DNA of 64,000 nt from Photobacterium kishitanii (lineage in GTDB: Bacteria > Pseudomonadota > Gammaproteobacteria > Enterobacterales > Vibrionaceae): positions 248,001 to 312,000 of the forward strand of contig NZ_PYON01000003.1 in NCBI RefSeq assembly GCF_003026355.1. The letters are read 5' to 3'. The translations under genes were made by a program, and so were the position numbers. Position 1 is the first letter of the stretch, and the number at the start of each line of letters is the position of its first letter. The notes under the pieces were generated by a model, which was not told where the DNA came from, made no database searches, and worked only from the letters and a program-made list of their open reading frames with translations. Of this stretch, positions 54,349 through 63,715 are shown one piece after another.

Positions 54349-57012
54349 ATGACTATTAAACTTACGGCGTTAGCATCTTTCATTGCACTAGCAGTAACTG
54401 GTTGTGCAACACCAGGAAATGATGATGAGAAGGTTGTTAAAAAATTAGCTAATAACCTTGATGTTACTTATGAAATTGTTACTCAACACGGTGCAGAAGA
54501 AGGCCTACAGTGTAAGACGCTAGGCGCAGAGTGGGCATCTTGTGATCTAATTAATTTGACGCTGGAAAATAATGGCCCAGCAGTTACAGGTAAAGACTGG
54601 AAAATTTATTTCAGCAGTATTCGCCAAATTCTTGAAGTTCAAAACGACCAATTCAAAGTTACACACGTAACTGGTGACCTTCATACGCTAGAGCCAACTG
54701 AAAAGTTTGATGGCTTTGCTGAAGGCGAGAAGGTTGTTATTCCTTACATCGGTGAATACTGGACGCTTTTCGAAAACGATTATATGCCACGCGCATACGT
54801 GACGTCGGGTGATGCCGCGCCACAAACGATTAAGAGTACTGATTCAGTTAATCCTTCAGATTACCTAGTACCGCTTAAGGGTGATCAATTTAAACGTGTT
54901 AAAGCCGATAATAATGTGCTTGCAACTGCTGAAACACGTTTTGAGAAGAACCAAGACATTAATGTGTTAGCTACAGAAGAAGTGGCAGCAACGATTGTTC
55001 CGACACCACTAAGCACTAAGCTAACAGGTAACACGGTTTCACTAGCAAACGGTATTAAAATCAGCAATTTCACTCTACCAGCCGATATGATGGCAGCAGT
55101 GAATGAGCGTCTTGACGTATTAGGTGTTAATACTAAGGGTCAATACCCTGTAAAAGTAAGCCTTCTACCTGGTTCGTTTGCTAAAGATCAACAAATTGCT
55201 GGCGCTTATAAGCTAGATGTAACTCCAACAGGCGCAACGGTTATTGGTTTTGATGACCAAGGTGCATTCTATGGTATGCAATCACTAATCTCTTTAATGA
55301 GCACTGGTGCGAAAAACAGCATTCCTACGCTAGAAGTAACGGATGCGCCACGTTTTGATTACCGTGGTGTGATGGTTGATGTGGGCCGTAACTTCCACTC
55401 AAAAGAAGTGATTCTACGTACGTTAGACCAAATGGCTGCGTACAAAATGAACAAATTCCACTTCCACCTATCAGATGATGAAGGCTGGCGTGTTGAGATC
55501 CCTGGTTTACCAGAGCTAACTGACATTGGTGGTAAGCGTTGTCACGATTTATCTGAGACTTCATGTCTATTACCACAACTGGGTTCAGGTCCTACATCTG
55601 ATAACGATGGTTCTGGTTACTACAGCAAGCAAGATTACTTAGATATTCTAAAATACGCTAAAGCACGTGGTATTGAAGTTATTCCTGAAATCGATATGCC
55701 AGCGCACGCACGTGCTGCAGTAGTAGCAATGGAAGCGCGTTACAAGCGTCTAGCTGCTGAAGGTAAGATGGATGAAGCGAACGAGTACCGCTTGATGGAT
55801 CCAAACGATACCTCAAACGTTACTACAGTACAGTTCTACGATAAGCGTAGTTTCATTAACCCATGTATGGATTCTTCTGCAAAGTTTGTTGATAAAGTAA
55901 TTACTGAAATTCAAGCAATGCATAAAGAAGCGGGTATGCCGCTAAATACATGGCACTTCGGTGGTGATGAAGCGAAAAATATCAAGCTAAATGCTGGTTT
56001 CCAAGATATTAACGCGGCAGAGCAAACAGCTTGGACGGGTTCTATTGATCAATCTAAGCAAGATAAGCCATACCAGAAGTCACCAATGTGTCAGAAATTG
56101 ATTGCTGAAGGTGTTGTAAGTGATTATGACCGTCTGCCAAGTTACTTTGCTGAGCGTGTAAGTGAAGTGGTTAATGGTAAAGGGATTGAAAACTTCCAAG
56201 CATGGCAAGATGGCTTGAAGTATTCAAAAGACTCAAAAGCGTTTGAGACTGATAACGTACGTGTAAACTTCTGGGACGTTCTATACTGGGGCGGCGGTGC
56301 GTCAGCTTATGAGTGGGCTGATAAAGGCTACGATGTGATCGTATCTAACCCTGATTATGTTTACATGGATATGCCATACGAAGTAGACCCATCAGAGCGT
56401 GGCTACTACTGGGCAACACGTGCAACTGATACACGTAAGATGTTTGGTTTTGCACCAGAGAACTTACCGCAAAATGCTGAAACATCACTAGACCGTGATG
56501 GTAATGGTTTTGCAAGTAAAGGTACTGTGAAGTCGAAAGGTTTCCACGGTCTATCTGCTCAGCTTTGGAGTGAGACTGTAGGTAATGACGAGCAGTATGA
56601 ATACATGGTATTCCCGCGCGTTCTAGCTGCTGCTGAGCGTGCATGGCACAAGGGTGATTGGGAAAATGAATACCAAGTTGGTGTTGAATATTCTCAAGAT
56701 TCAAACCTTGTAAACAAGAAAGCACTACATGACGAGTGGCAGCGTTTTGCTAACGTCTTAGGTCAACGTGAGCTGGCTAAACTAGATGCTGCAGGTATTC
56801 AATACCGTGTACCTGTACCAGGTGCTAAGATTGAAAATGGTAAACTTGCGATGAACGTAAGCATGCCAGGTCTTGCTCTACAGTACTCTACTGACGCAGG
56901 TAAAACATGGAACACTTATGATGCGAAAGCACAGCCAAGTGTGACTGGTAAAGTTGAGATCCGTGCCGTAAGTGGCGATGGCAAACGTTTCAGTCGTGTT
57001 ACATCACTGTAA
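54349..57012 (+). CDS. beta-N-acetylhexosaminidase (chitobiase), GH20 lipoprotein
   Basis: An 887-residue enzyme that cleaves chitobiose and short chitin oligomers to GlcNAc. A lipobox AVTGC (Cys19) predicts an outer-membrane lipoprotein. Domains in order: CHB_HEX carbohydrate-binding domain (about 35-165), GH20b (about 215-335), GH20 barrel (about 340-780) with catalytic pair Asp540-Glu541 in HFGGDEAKN, and a C-terminal CHB_HEX_C domain (about 815-885). Length is close to V. harveyi chitobiase (883). Immediately downstream of nagE, it supplies the sugar NagE takes up. Confidence 0.94.
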   Translation: MTIKLTALASFIALAVTGCATPGNDDEKVVKKLANNLDVTYEIVTQHGAEEGLQCKTLGAEWASCDLINLTLENNGPAVTGKDWKIYFSSIRQILEVQNDQFKVTHVTGDLHTLEPTEKFDGFAEGEKVVIPYIGEYWTLFENDYMPRAYVTSGDAAPQTIKSTDSVNPSDYLVPLKGDQFKRVKADNNVLATAETRFEKNQDINVLATEEVAATIVPTPLSTKLTGNTVSLANGIKISNFTLPADMMAAVNERLDVLGVNTKGQYPVKVSLLPGSFAKDQQIAGAYKLDVTPTGATVIGFDDQGAFYGMQSLISLMSTGAKNSIPTLEVTDAPRFDYRGVMVDVGRNFHSKEVILRTLDQMAAYKMNKFHFHLSDDEGWRVEIPGLPELTDIGGKRCHDLSETSCLLPQLGSGPTSDNDGSGYYSKQDYLDILKYAKARGIEVIPEIDMPAHARAAVVAMEARYKRLAAEGKMDEANEYRLMDPNDTSNVTTVQFYDKRSFINPCMDSSAKFVDKVITEIQAMHKEAGMPLNTWHFGGDEAKNIKLNAGFQDINAAEQTAWTGSIDQSKQDKPYQKSPMCQKLIAEGVVSDYDRLPSYFAERVSEVVNGKGIENFQAWQDGLKYSKDSKAFETDNVRVNFWDVLYWGGGASAYEWADKGYDVIVSNPDYVYMDMPYEVDPSERGYYWATRATDTRKMFGFAPENLPQNAETSLDRDGNGFASKGTVKSKGFHGLSAQLWSETVGNDEQYEYMVFPRVLAAAERAWHKGDWENEYQVGVEYSQDSNLVNKKALHDEWQRFANVLGQRELAKLDAAGIQYRVPVPGAKIENGKLAMNVSMPGLALQYSTDAGKTWNTYDAKAQPSVTGKVEIRAVSGDGKRFSRVTSL

Positions 57013-57059
57013 CCAACTGATGCTGATGTAAGCCAGATCACCCAGTGATCTCTCTAATT

Positions 57060-57090
57060 GCCGACGATAGGATAACTATCGTCGGCTTTT
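57060..57090 (+). terminator. intrinsic terminator of the chitobiase gene
   Basis: GCCGACGATAG-GATAA-CTATCGTCGGC followed by TTTTT. Confidence 0.93.
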
Positions 57091-57244
57091 TATTGCGCGT
57101 TATTTATTAAATCCACAACTATTGTCTGCTATAACAGTGTTTTTGATTTTTTGCATAGCGGCATTAAGGTATAGTGTGCAGTCATAGTTCATATTGATGA
57201 ACTGTACATAATTCTCAATCCTGTAAGTACACGAGGTGTAATAG

Positions 57245-58909
57245 ATGAGTGAATCTGAAGCTCGTCCAACTAACTTTATTCGCCAAATTATTGATGCGGA
57301 TTTAGCAAGTGGCAAACATACAAGCATACATACCCGATTCCCGCCAGAGCCAAATGGTTACCTGCATATCGGCCATGCGAAATCTATTTGTTTGAACTTC
57401 GGTATTGCTCAGGACTATCAGGGTCAATGTAACTTACGTTTCGATGACACCAACCCTGAGAAAGAAGACATCGAATACGTTGAGTCTATTAAAAATGATG
57501 TTAACTGGTTAGGCTTTGAGTGGAGCGGTGAGATTTGTTATTCATCAAACTACTTTGATCAGCTTCACGGGTTTGCCATTGAATTAATTAATAAAGGCTT
57601 AGCGTATGTTGATGAGCTAAGTCCTGAGCAAATGCGCGAATATCGCGGTACGTTAACGCAAGCGGGTAAACATAGCCCTTACCGTGATCGTAGCGTAGAA
57701 GAAAACTTAGCCTTGTTTGAACAAATGAAGAATGGCGAAGTTGAAGAAGGCAAAATGTGTCTGCGTGCAAAAATCGACATGGCATCACCATTTATGGTTA
57801 TGCGTGATCCGGTTATTTACCGTGTTCGTTTTGCACATCACCACCAAACAGGTGATAAGTGGTGCATTTACCCAATGTACGACTTTACGCATTGTATTTC
57901 TGATGCGCTAGAAGGTATTACGCACTCTATCTGTACGCTTGAATTCATGGATAACCGTCGTTTATACGATTGGGTTCTTGAAAATATTACTATTGATTGC
58001 ATACCACACCAGTATGAATTCAGTCGTCTGAATCTTGAATATACCGTGATGTCTAAGCGTAAGCTAAACCAACTTGTAACTGATAAATTAGTTAACGGTT
58101 GGGATGATCCTCGTATGCCAACAATTTCTGGTTTACGTCGTCGTGGCTTTACACCTGGCTCTATGCGTGAATTCTGTAAGCGTATTGGTGTAACTAAACA
58201 AGATAACACCATTGAAATTAGCTCACTAGAATCTTGTATTCGTGATGATCTAAACGAAAATGCACCACGTGCAATGGCTGTTTTAGATCCAGTTAAAGTT
58301 GTGATTGAAAACTTTGATGGTGAGGCTGAAATTTTAACGGTTGCTAATCACCCGAACAAGCCAGAAATGGGTACGCGTGAAGTGCCATTTAGTCGTGAAC
58401 TTTACATCGAACGTGAAGACTTCCGTGAAGAAGCGAACAAGAAGTACAAGCGTTTAGTATTAGGTAAAGAAGTACGTTTACGTGGTGCTTATGTGATTCA
58501 AGCTGAGCGTATTGAAAAAGATGCTGCGGGTAATATCACTACTATTTACTGTACTTACGATAAAGATACGCTAGGTAAAAACCCAGCAGATGGTCGTAAA
58601 GTAAAAGGTGTTATTCACTGGGTATCAGCACAAGCAGGTATTCCAGCAGAAATTCGTCTATACGATCGTCTTTTCACCGTACCAAACCCTGGTGCTGCAG
58701 AAGATTTTGTATCAGTGATTAACCCTGAGTCATTAACTATATTGAACGGTTTTGTTGAGCCAGCATTGGCTGCAGCAGAAGCGGAAAAAGCATACCAGTT
58801 TGAGCGTATGGGTTATTTCTGTGCTGACAACAAAGATTCAAGTGCTGACCATTTAGTATTTAACCGTACTGTTGGTTTACGTGATACTTGGGCAAAGATT
58901 GGTGACTAA
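57245..58909 (+). CDS. glnS: glutaminyl-tRNA synthetase
   Basis: A 554-residue class I synthetase. The HIGH motif is in [15 protein letters not shown] (about residues 34-48) and the KMSKS equivalent is VMSKRKL (about 271). [11 protein letters not shown] and the [11 protein letters not shown] region are characteristic. Length equals E. coli GlnS. GAGGTG precedes the ATG by 6 nt. Position next to the nag genes is the same as in E. coli. Confidence 0.96.
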   Translation: MSESEARPTNFIRQIIDADLASGKHTSIHTRFPPEPNGYLHIGHAKSICLNFGIAQDYQGQCNLRFDDTNPEKEDIEYVESIKNDVNWLGFEWSGEICYSSNYFDQLHGFAIELINKGLAYVDELSPEQMREYRGTLTQAGKHSPYRDRSVEENLALFEQMKNGEVEEGKMCLRAKIDMASPFMVMRDPVIYRVRFAHHHQTGDKWCIYPMYDFTHCISDALEGITHSICTLEFMDNRRLYDWVLENITIDCIPHQYEFSRLNLEYTVMSKRKLNQLVTDKLVNGWDDPRMPTISGLRRRGFTPGSMREFCKRIGVTKQDNTIEISSLESCIRDDLNENAPRAMAVLDPVKVVIENFDGEAEILTVANHPNKPEMGTREVPFSRELYIEREDFREEANKKYKRLVLGKEVRLRGAYVIQAERIEKDAAGNITTIYCTYDKDTLGKNPADGRKVKGVIHWVSAQAGIPAEIRLYDRLFTVPNPGAAEDFVSVINPESLTILNGFVEPALAAAEAEKAYQFERMGYFCADNKDSSADHLVFNRTVGLRDTWAKIGD

Positions 58910-58928
58910 TTAGTCGTTAATTATTGCT

Positions 58929-58968
58929 AAAAAGCGCCTATTTCAGTAATGGATAGGCGCTTTTTTTA
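58929..58968. terminator. terminator of glnS
   Basis: AAAAGCGCCTAT-(11 nt)-ATAGGCGCTTTTTTT. Confidence 0.92.
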
Positions 58969-58985
58969 TGCTTCTTATGGGTGAA

Positions 58986-60026
58986 TTATTTACCTGTAGC
59001 AATGATTTTTTGAGTAATATCACCCGCTAGATCATTATTAACGATATTAAATTTGATCAGTTTTTGTGATTGTTGAATCGCTTTAACGTCATAGTTAAAT
59101 TGGGTATAAGTATCTCCCCATTGGTAGCGAACGAATGTTTCACCTGACTGTAAATGGGTATTGACTGAGTATTCTGTTGCATAACCAGCCATTTTGCCAT
59201 TAATCGGGCGGTTCGGTGCATCATGTGGAATACGGAACATGGTTGAGTCTAGTTTCAAAATACCATTAGTCACGCTGCTAGGTTCTTTTAGATGCTGAGA
59301 AAAATAAGTGGTATGGATAAAGCGATCTTCAGGGTTAGCGTTACCACCAGTACCGAGATTCGTTTGGCTCCATTGTTGATCTTGCTCTCCCCAGCCACGT
59401 TGTGAACGGTTTACATTAGCAAGATGTTGATCATATCCCGGTTGATTCGTCAGCACTGTATATTGTTTACCATGCCAAATTTGTGGTTTGCCATCACGCC
59501 ATTCAACAATCGCACTGTCGCCACTTGAGTCTTGAAATGAGATATGCAGTGCAATCCGCACAGGAATACCTGCGATCAATTCTTCAATTGGGGCGCTATC
59601 TTTAATCGCCGTAACTAATTCATTGACGTTTTTGTACTGTGACAGTAGATGACGTAAGTAAGTTATAGCGCCTGCTTTTTGCTGTGGATCGGCTTTTCCT
59701 AGATCCATTCCTGCGTCATAAAGCACGTTGCCGCCTAATCCTTGTGAGTTAATGCCATCAACAACAATGCCATAGGCGGTAATACCAGTAACGGCATATT
59801 TAGCCTTAATATTATTAAGCTGGCTTAAATGGGTTGAGTATTCACTACCTTGGGGGAAGTTGACTAATGTTGGTTGGGTTGATTCAGACCAATCCATTGT
59901 ACGAGCAACGAATGTGCCTTGGTCTTGGGTTTGCCATAAAACACGGGTACAAGCATTGGCAACAGAAGAAATAGAACTTAAAGATAAAGCAGTAACTAAA
60001 GCAACAGTTAATGAATGCAGTTTCAT
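58986..60026 (-). CDS. choloylglycine hydrolase / penicillin acylase family amidase
   Basis: A 346-residue exported Ntn-hydrolase. The signal peptide ends SSVANA and cleavage exposes Cys26 (CTRVLWQ), the N-terminal nucleophile. The family residues are seen: Arg/Asp in ARTMDW, VDGINSQGLGGNVLY, NQPGYDQH and an Arg near the HDAPNRP region. Members hydrolyse amide bonds of conjugated bile salts, penicillin V or N-acyl homoserine lactones. Which of these applies cannot be told. It is monocistronic and convergent with glnS. Confidence 0.87.
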   Translation of the reverse strand: MKLHSLTVALVTALSLSSISSVANACTRVLWQTQDQGTFVARTMDWSESTQPTLVNFPQGSEYSTHLSQLNNIKAKYAVTGITAYGIVVDGINSQGLGGNVLYDAGMDLGKADPQQKAGAITYLRHLLSQYKNVNELVTAIKDSAPIEELIAGIPVRIALHISFQDSSGDSAIVEWRDGKPQIWHGKQYTVLTNQPGYDQHLANVNRSQRGWGEQDQQWSQTNLGTGGNANPEDRFIHTTYFSQHLKEPSSVTNGILKLDSTMFRIPHDAPNRPINGKMAGYATEYSVNTHLQSGETFVRYQWGDTYTQFNYDVKAIQQSQKLIKFNIVNNDLAGDITQKIIATGK

Positions 60027-60145
60027 GACTTGTTCTCAATTATAATTAAATAACTGATATATAGGCAATTAATCATTTACTGTCACGTAGTCAATTGTAA
60101 CGATATTTGAATCGTGATGCTGGTCTCTATTTGTTGAGCTATAAA

Positions 60146-60172
60146 AAAACCAGTGATATTGATCACTGGTTC
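60146..60172. terminator. terminator between fur and the choloylglycine hydrolase gene
   Basis: AACCAGTGAT-ATTG-ATCACTGGTT; on the minus strand (fur direction) a run of T's follows. Confidence 0.85.
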
Positions 60173-60197
60173 TTAGATAGAAAATAACTAGTCATTG

Positions 60198-60644
60198 TTA
60201 TTTTTCATCGTGCAACGTTTCATCAGCATTGCAATCGCCATCCATGCAGTGACCATAAAGGTATAAGCTATGGTTTGTTAGACGAACATTAAAGCGTGCC
60301 GCGATGTCTTTTTGGCGTTGCTCAATCATTTCATCTGAAAATTCAATTACTTTGCCACAATCAAGACAAACGAGATGATCATGATGATGTTGAGTGGCTA
60401 ATTCGAATACTGATTTACCACCTTCAAAGTGGTGACGAGTTACAATGCCTGCATCATCAAATTGGTTAAGGACGCGGTAAACGGTCGCAAGGCCAATTTC
60501 TTCACCGATATCGATGAGCTTTTTATACAGGTCTTCAGCACTGATGTGTTGGCAATCAGGTTGTTGAAGCACTTCTAAAATCTTAAGACGAGGAAGTGTT
60601 ACTTTAAGACCAGCTTGCTTGAGCGCGTGATTATTATCTGACAT
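60198..60644 (-). CDS. fur: ferric uptake regulator Fur
   Basis: A 148-residue metal-dependent repressor. It shows the winged helix (LKVTLPRLKILEVLQ, ISAEDLYKKL, IGLATVYRVLNQFDDAGIV) and the metal region HHHDHLVCLDC with a second Cys pair HCMDGDC near the C-terminus. The frame stays open to an ATG at 60704, but ATG at 60644 has AGGAAAA upstream and gives the normal Fur length. Confidence 0.96.
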   Translation of the reverse strand: MSDNNHALKQAGLKVTLPRLKILEVLQQPDCQHISAEDLYKKLIDIGEEIGLATVYRVLNQFDDAGIVTRHHFEGGKSVFELATQHHHDHLVCLDCGKVIEFSDEMIEQRQKDIAARFNVRLTNHSLYLYGHCMDGDCNADETLHDEK

Positions 60645-60649
60645 CCGAT

Positions 60650-60720
60650 TTTCCTGTTGGCTAGCTGCAAAAATGTTGCAGTAGTCTTTCTCATTTAGAT
60701 TCATTATATGTGACGCAACG
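60650..60720 (-). promoter_or_regulatory. fur leader with hairpin and overlapping upstream reading frame
   Basis: CTGCAA-AAATG-TTGCAG (60665-60681) forms a perfect 6-bp stem just upstream of the fur ribosome binding site. An out-of-frame ORF (ATG 60694, stop 60599-60601, 31 codons) overlaps the fur start, an arrangement like E. coli uof. It has no convincing ribosome binding site. Confidence 0.35.
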
Positions 60721-60840
60721 ATAACAATAAACCTTAAAAGGTTAGTTATCTAGCAGAAGTGTCACTTTTCTTTAGTTTGCAATATTGTGAAAATTATGTA
60801 ATAAATTAACTCATCATACCAGTTTGTATGGAGTGTTGCC

Positions 60841-61353
60841 TTGTTTGATTACTATAAACCGAGTTTGGTTAAGCTAGCGTTAAACTTATGGCCTCCATTT
60901 TGGGGGGCTGGTATTAAAATTATGGTGATTAGCAATGATTTCCGTTATGTGCGGTTACGGTTGAAATTGCGCTGGTGGAATAAGAATGCTAATCGGACTC
61001 AGTATGGTGGCAGTATTTTTTCATTAACAGATCCTGTTTACTCACTGATGCTGATGGGCATTTTAGGTAAGCAATACTTTGTGTGGGATAAGCAAGCACA
61101 GATTGAGTTTATACGGCCAGGGAATGGTGATTTATTTGCTGAGTTTGTTATCTCAGAAGAGTGCATTGCAGAAATTATAGCCGCGACAGAGCGAGGTAAT
61201 AAATATTTACCTCAGTTTAGCGTTAATGTCATTAACGCAAAGAATGAGGTTGTGGCACAAGTTAATCGTACACTATATGTTAGAAAAAAACCGCAGTATC
61301 GATCTGAGATGATATATCAACCAGGTGATATCAAGTTGGATCGTACTGACTAA
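60841..61353 (+). CDS. DUF4442-like hot-dog-fold protein
   Basis: A 170-residue protein without signal peptide. The pattern LALNLWPPFWGAGIKI ... FRYVRLRLKLRWWNKNANRTQYGGSIFSLTDPVY is that of DUF4442 proteins, predicted thioesterase-like hot-dog folds acting on acyl-CoA; no activity is established. The start is TTG at 60841 with GGAG 6 nt upstream. It lies on the opposite strand between fur and fldA, two genes that are close neighbours in E. coli. Confidence 0.75.
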   Translation: MFDYYKPSLVKLALNLWPPFWGAGIKIMVISNDFRYVRLRLKLRWWNKNANRTQYGGSIFSLTDPVYSLMLMGILGKQYFVWDKQAQIEFIRPGNGDLFAEFVISEECIAEIIAATERGNKYLPQFSVNVINAKNEVVAQVNRTLYVRKKPQYRSEMIYQPGDIKLDRTD

Positions 61354-61369
61354 TTATCTTGAGATAATA

Positions 61370-61397
61370 AAAAACGCGCTATCAGAGCGCGTTTTTT
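61370..61397. terminator. bidirectional terminator, DUF4442 gene / fldA
   Basis: AAAACGCGCT-ATCAG-AGCGCGTTTT with A- and T-runs. Confidence 0.92.
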
Positions 61398-61417
61398 ATT
61401 GTGTATCGTAGCAGTAC

Positions 61418-61945
61418 TTAGTCAGCAAGTTCAGCAAGACACATTTCATCAAAGATCTGATTGACCCATTGCTCAACACGAGGTGCTGTTAGCTCTGGTT
61501 GACGGTCTTCATCGATACATAAACCAACAAAGTTTGCATCATCAACTAATGCTTTAGATGCTTCAAACTCGTAGCCAGCTGTTGAAAAGTTACCAACAAT
61601 TGTGCCGCCTTTGCTTTCAACGATGTCACGTACTGTGCCCATTGCATCACAGAAGTACTCTGCATAATCTTCTTGGTCGCCACAACCAAAAATTGCAACA
61701 AGTTTAGTTGAAAAGTCAACCTGCTCAAGCTCAGGGAAGAAGTCATCCCAATCACATTGTGGTTCACCATAATACCAAGTAGGAATACCTAGTAGTATCA
61801 GATCAAAGTTGTCGATATCTTCTTTGCTGCTTTTTGCGATATCTTTTACTTCAACTAGCTTGCTACCTAGTTGCTTCTGAATCATTTTAGCGACAGCTTC
61901 GGTGTTACCAGTGTCGCTACCAAAGAAGAGTCCAACGCTCGCCAT
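61418..61945 (-). CDS. fldA: flavodoxin FldA
   Basis: A 175-residue FMN electron carrier. The phosphate-binding loop is GSDTGNTEA (residues 9-17), with the FMN-stacking loops around LLGIPTWYYGEPQCDWDDF and FGCGDQEDYAEYF; this is the long-chain type. Length equals E. coli FldA (176). It serves flavodoxin-dependent enzymes such as IspG/H, MetH and PFL activase. Codon use is strongly adapted. Confidence 0.96.
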   Translation of the reverse strand: MASVGLFFGSDTGNTEAVAKMIQKQLGSKLVEVKDIAKSSKEDIDNFDLILLGIPTWYYGEPQCDWDDFFPELEQVDFSTKLVAIFGCGDQEDYAEYFCDAMGTVRDIVESKGGTIVGNFSTAGYEFEASKALVDDANFVGLCIDEDRQPELTAPRVEQWVNQIFDEMCLAELAD

Positions 61946-62273
61946 AGTAGATATTACCCATATTAAATTGTTAACTGCTATTAGGCAGTTTACAGAAATC
62001 AGTATAAACGACGCAATGATAATTAATTTTTGATGGCGATTTAGTGTTTTTTTCGCCCAAATAATATCATTGGTTATTGTTGCCCTTTATCAACAGGGCA
62101 TGATAGCTCTGAGTTAATAGCGTCAGCTTGCTTACAGGCTGTTTTAATCGCATTACTAATTAGAGAAGACTACCAAACTTGACGCACTATATCACAGTAG
62201 AGTGCCGGATTTAATAATTAGTCCTGAGGTCTACTATAGTTAACCACCGATTATGATGGTGTGCTATTTTAGT
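61946..62273. other. intergenic region between fldA and ybfF
   Basis: 328 bp. The fldA promoter must lie here on the minus strand. A hairpin TGCCCT-N8-AGGGCA (62081-62100) and a 28-codon frame on the minus strand without a ribosome binding site are present; the ybfE gene found here in E. coli is not. Confidence 0.45.
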
Positions 62274-63038
62274 TTATTGCTCTAAAAATTGATTAATAAT
62301 TCGATTTACTGTCTCTGGCTTCTCAGCATGGAGCCAATGACCAGTGTTAGCAACCACATGTGCTTTAGCGTTTGGAAATTGCGCCATAATCTCATTACGG
62401 TGTAGTGGTTCAATATAATCAGATAGTTGACCTTTAATAAATAATGTTTTGCCTGCAAATGGTAGAGCTGCTGGCTGCCAGCCCATAATGGTGGCGTAGT
62501 TAGCAATTAAGCCTTCGACATTAAATCGCCATTGGTAACCCGTGTCTGTTTTTGCTAATGATTTTAATAAAAACTGACGAACACCTGCATCTTCAACATA
62601 TTTGGCTAAATATTGTTCAGCTTCACTACGCTTTGTTATTGGGTGACGGTTAACTTCACGTAAACCATTAAAAACATTTTGATGACGATGAGCGTGGTAT
62701 GCTACTGGTGCCATGTCGATAACAATCAGGTGATTGATTCTCTGGGGCGCTAATGTCGATAATGTCATCGCAACTTTCCCTCCCATAGAGTGGCCAACAA
62801 CATCAAATTGATTAATGGCTAAATGATCGAGGGTATCAAGAATATCTTGAGCAAGATCTGAATAGCTAAATTGATCGCTATGAGGGGATAAACCATGATT
62901 GCGAAGATCGATACTGATCACTTGGTAATGTTGTTTTAATTCTCGGGCTAAAAGACCAAGATTATCTGCGCTGCCGAACAAACCATGGATCAAAACGATC
63001 GTTTTACCCTTGCCTTCAGCACGAAAATGAAGATTCAC
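62274..63038 (-). CDS. ybfF: alpha/beta-hydrolase esterase YbfF
   Basis: A 254-residue cytoplasmic esterase. The oxyanion-hole motif is IHGLFGSADNLG, the nucleophile elbow is GHSMGGKVA (Ser about 88), and the catalytic His is near the end in NTGHWLHAEKPE. YbfF of E. coli hydrolyses short acyl esters and acyl-CoA. Its position upstream of seqA, divergent, is as in E. coli. Confidence 0.92.
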   Translation of the reverse strand: MNLHFRAEGKGKTIVLIHGLFGSADNLGLLARELKQHYQVISIDLRNHGLSPHSDQFSYSDLAQDILDTLDHLAINQFDVVGHSMGGKVAMTLSTLAPQRINHLIVIDMAPVAYHAHRHQNVFNGLREVNRHPITKRSEAEQYLAKYVEDAGVRQFLLKSLAKTDTGYQWRFNVEGLIANYATIMGWQPAALPFAGKTLFIKGQLSDYIEPLHRNEIMAQFPNAKAHVVANTGHWLHAEKPETVNRIINQFLEQ

Positions 63039-63130
63039 TGGCTATTTTCTCTAATTAGGTGTGGTATTTACCATAGAGTATAACCTCGGATCAGGCTATA
63101 ATCGTACCCAGAATTTTAAACGGAATGATA

Positions 63131-63685
63131 ATGAATAATACCATGAAGACTATTGAGGTAGACGAAGAGCTATATCGTTATATCGCTAGCCAAACTCAAC
63201 ATATTGGTGAAAGCGCTTCTGATATTTTACGTCGCTTGCTTATGGTGCCAGAAGAACAATTGCAGCAAGCTGCTGTTGTGATGCCTGTTCGTCCTAAAGG
63301 CATTGTTGTGAGTCGAGATGCTGGTAATGAGCCAACCATGGATCGCGTTAAAGAAATGCGTACTGTGCTTATTTCAGATGAGTTCGCGGCGCAGGAGAAA
63401 GCAATTGGTCGTTTTATGATGATCTTATCTTCTCTTTACCGAATTGATTCCGATGGCTTTGCTGAAGCGGCAGCAATTAAAGGACGCACGCGTGTTTATT
63501 TTGCTCATGATGAAGAAACATTGCTCGCAAGCGGCAAAACAACTAAGCCAAAATCAATTCCCACAACACCATTTTGGGTGATCACTAATACTAATACTGA
63601 CCGAAAGCGTCAAATGATTGACCAATTAATGACGAAGATGGGCTTTAGTTCTGATATTATTGATAAAGTTTGTGGTGAAATATAA
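63131..63685 (+). CDS. seqA: replication initiation negative regulator SeqA
   Basis: About 184 residues. SeqA binds hemimethylated GATC and sequesters oriC. The N-terminal oligomerisation domain MKTIEVDEELYRYIASQTQHI and the C-terminal DNA-binding region (IKGRTRVYFAHDEETLLASG, TPFWVITNTNTDRKRQM) are clear. Three in-frame ATGs exist (63125, 63131, 63143). GGA at 63122 best fits 63131, while the E. coli N-terminus corresponds to 63143. Confidence 0.93.
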   Translation: MNNTMKTIEVDEELYRYIASQTQHIGESASDILRRLLMVPEEQLQQAAVVMPVRPKGIVVSRDAGNEPTMDRVKEMRTVLISDEFAAQEKAIGRFMMILSSLYRIDSDGFAEAAAIKGRTRVYFAHDEETLLASGKTTKPKSIPTTPFWVITNTNTDRKRQMIDQLMTKMGFSSDIIDKVCGEI

Positions 63686-63715
63686 TCACTATTGAGTTTT
63701 TACAAGGATAAGACA

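Noticed and set aside
62101..62190. 28-codon frame on the minus strand between fldA and ybfF
   Set aside because: No ribosome binding site and not similar to YbfE.
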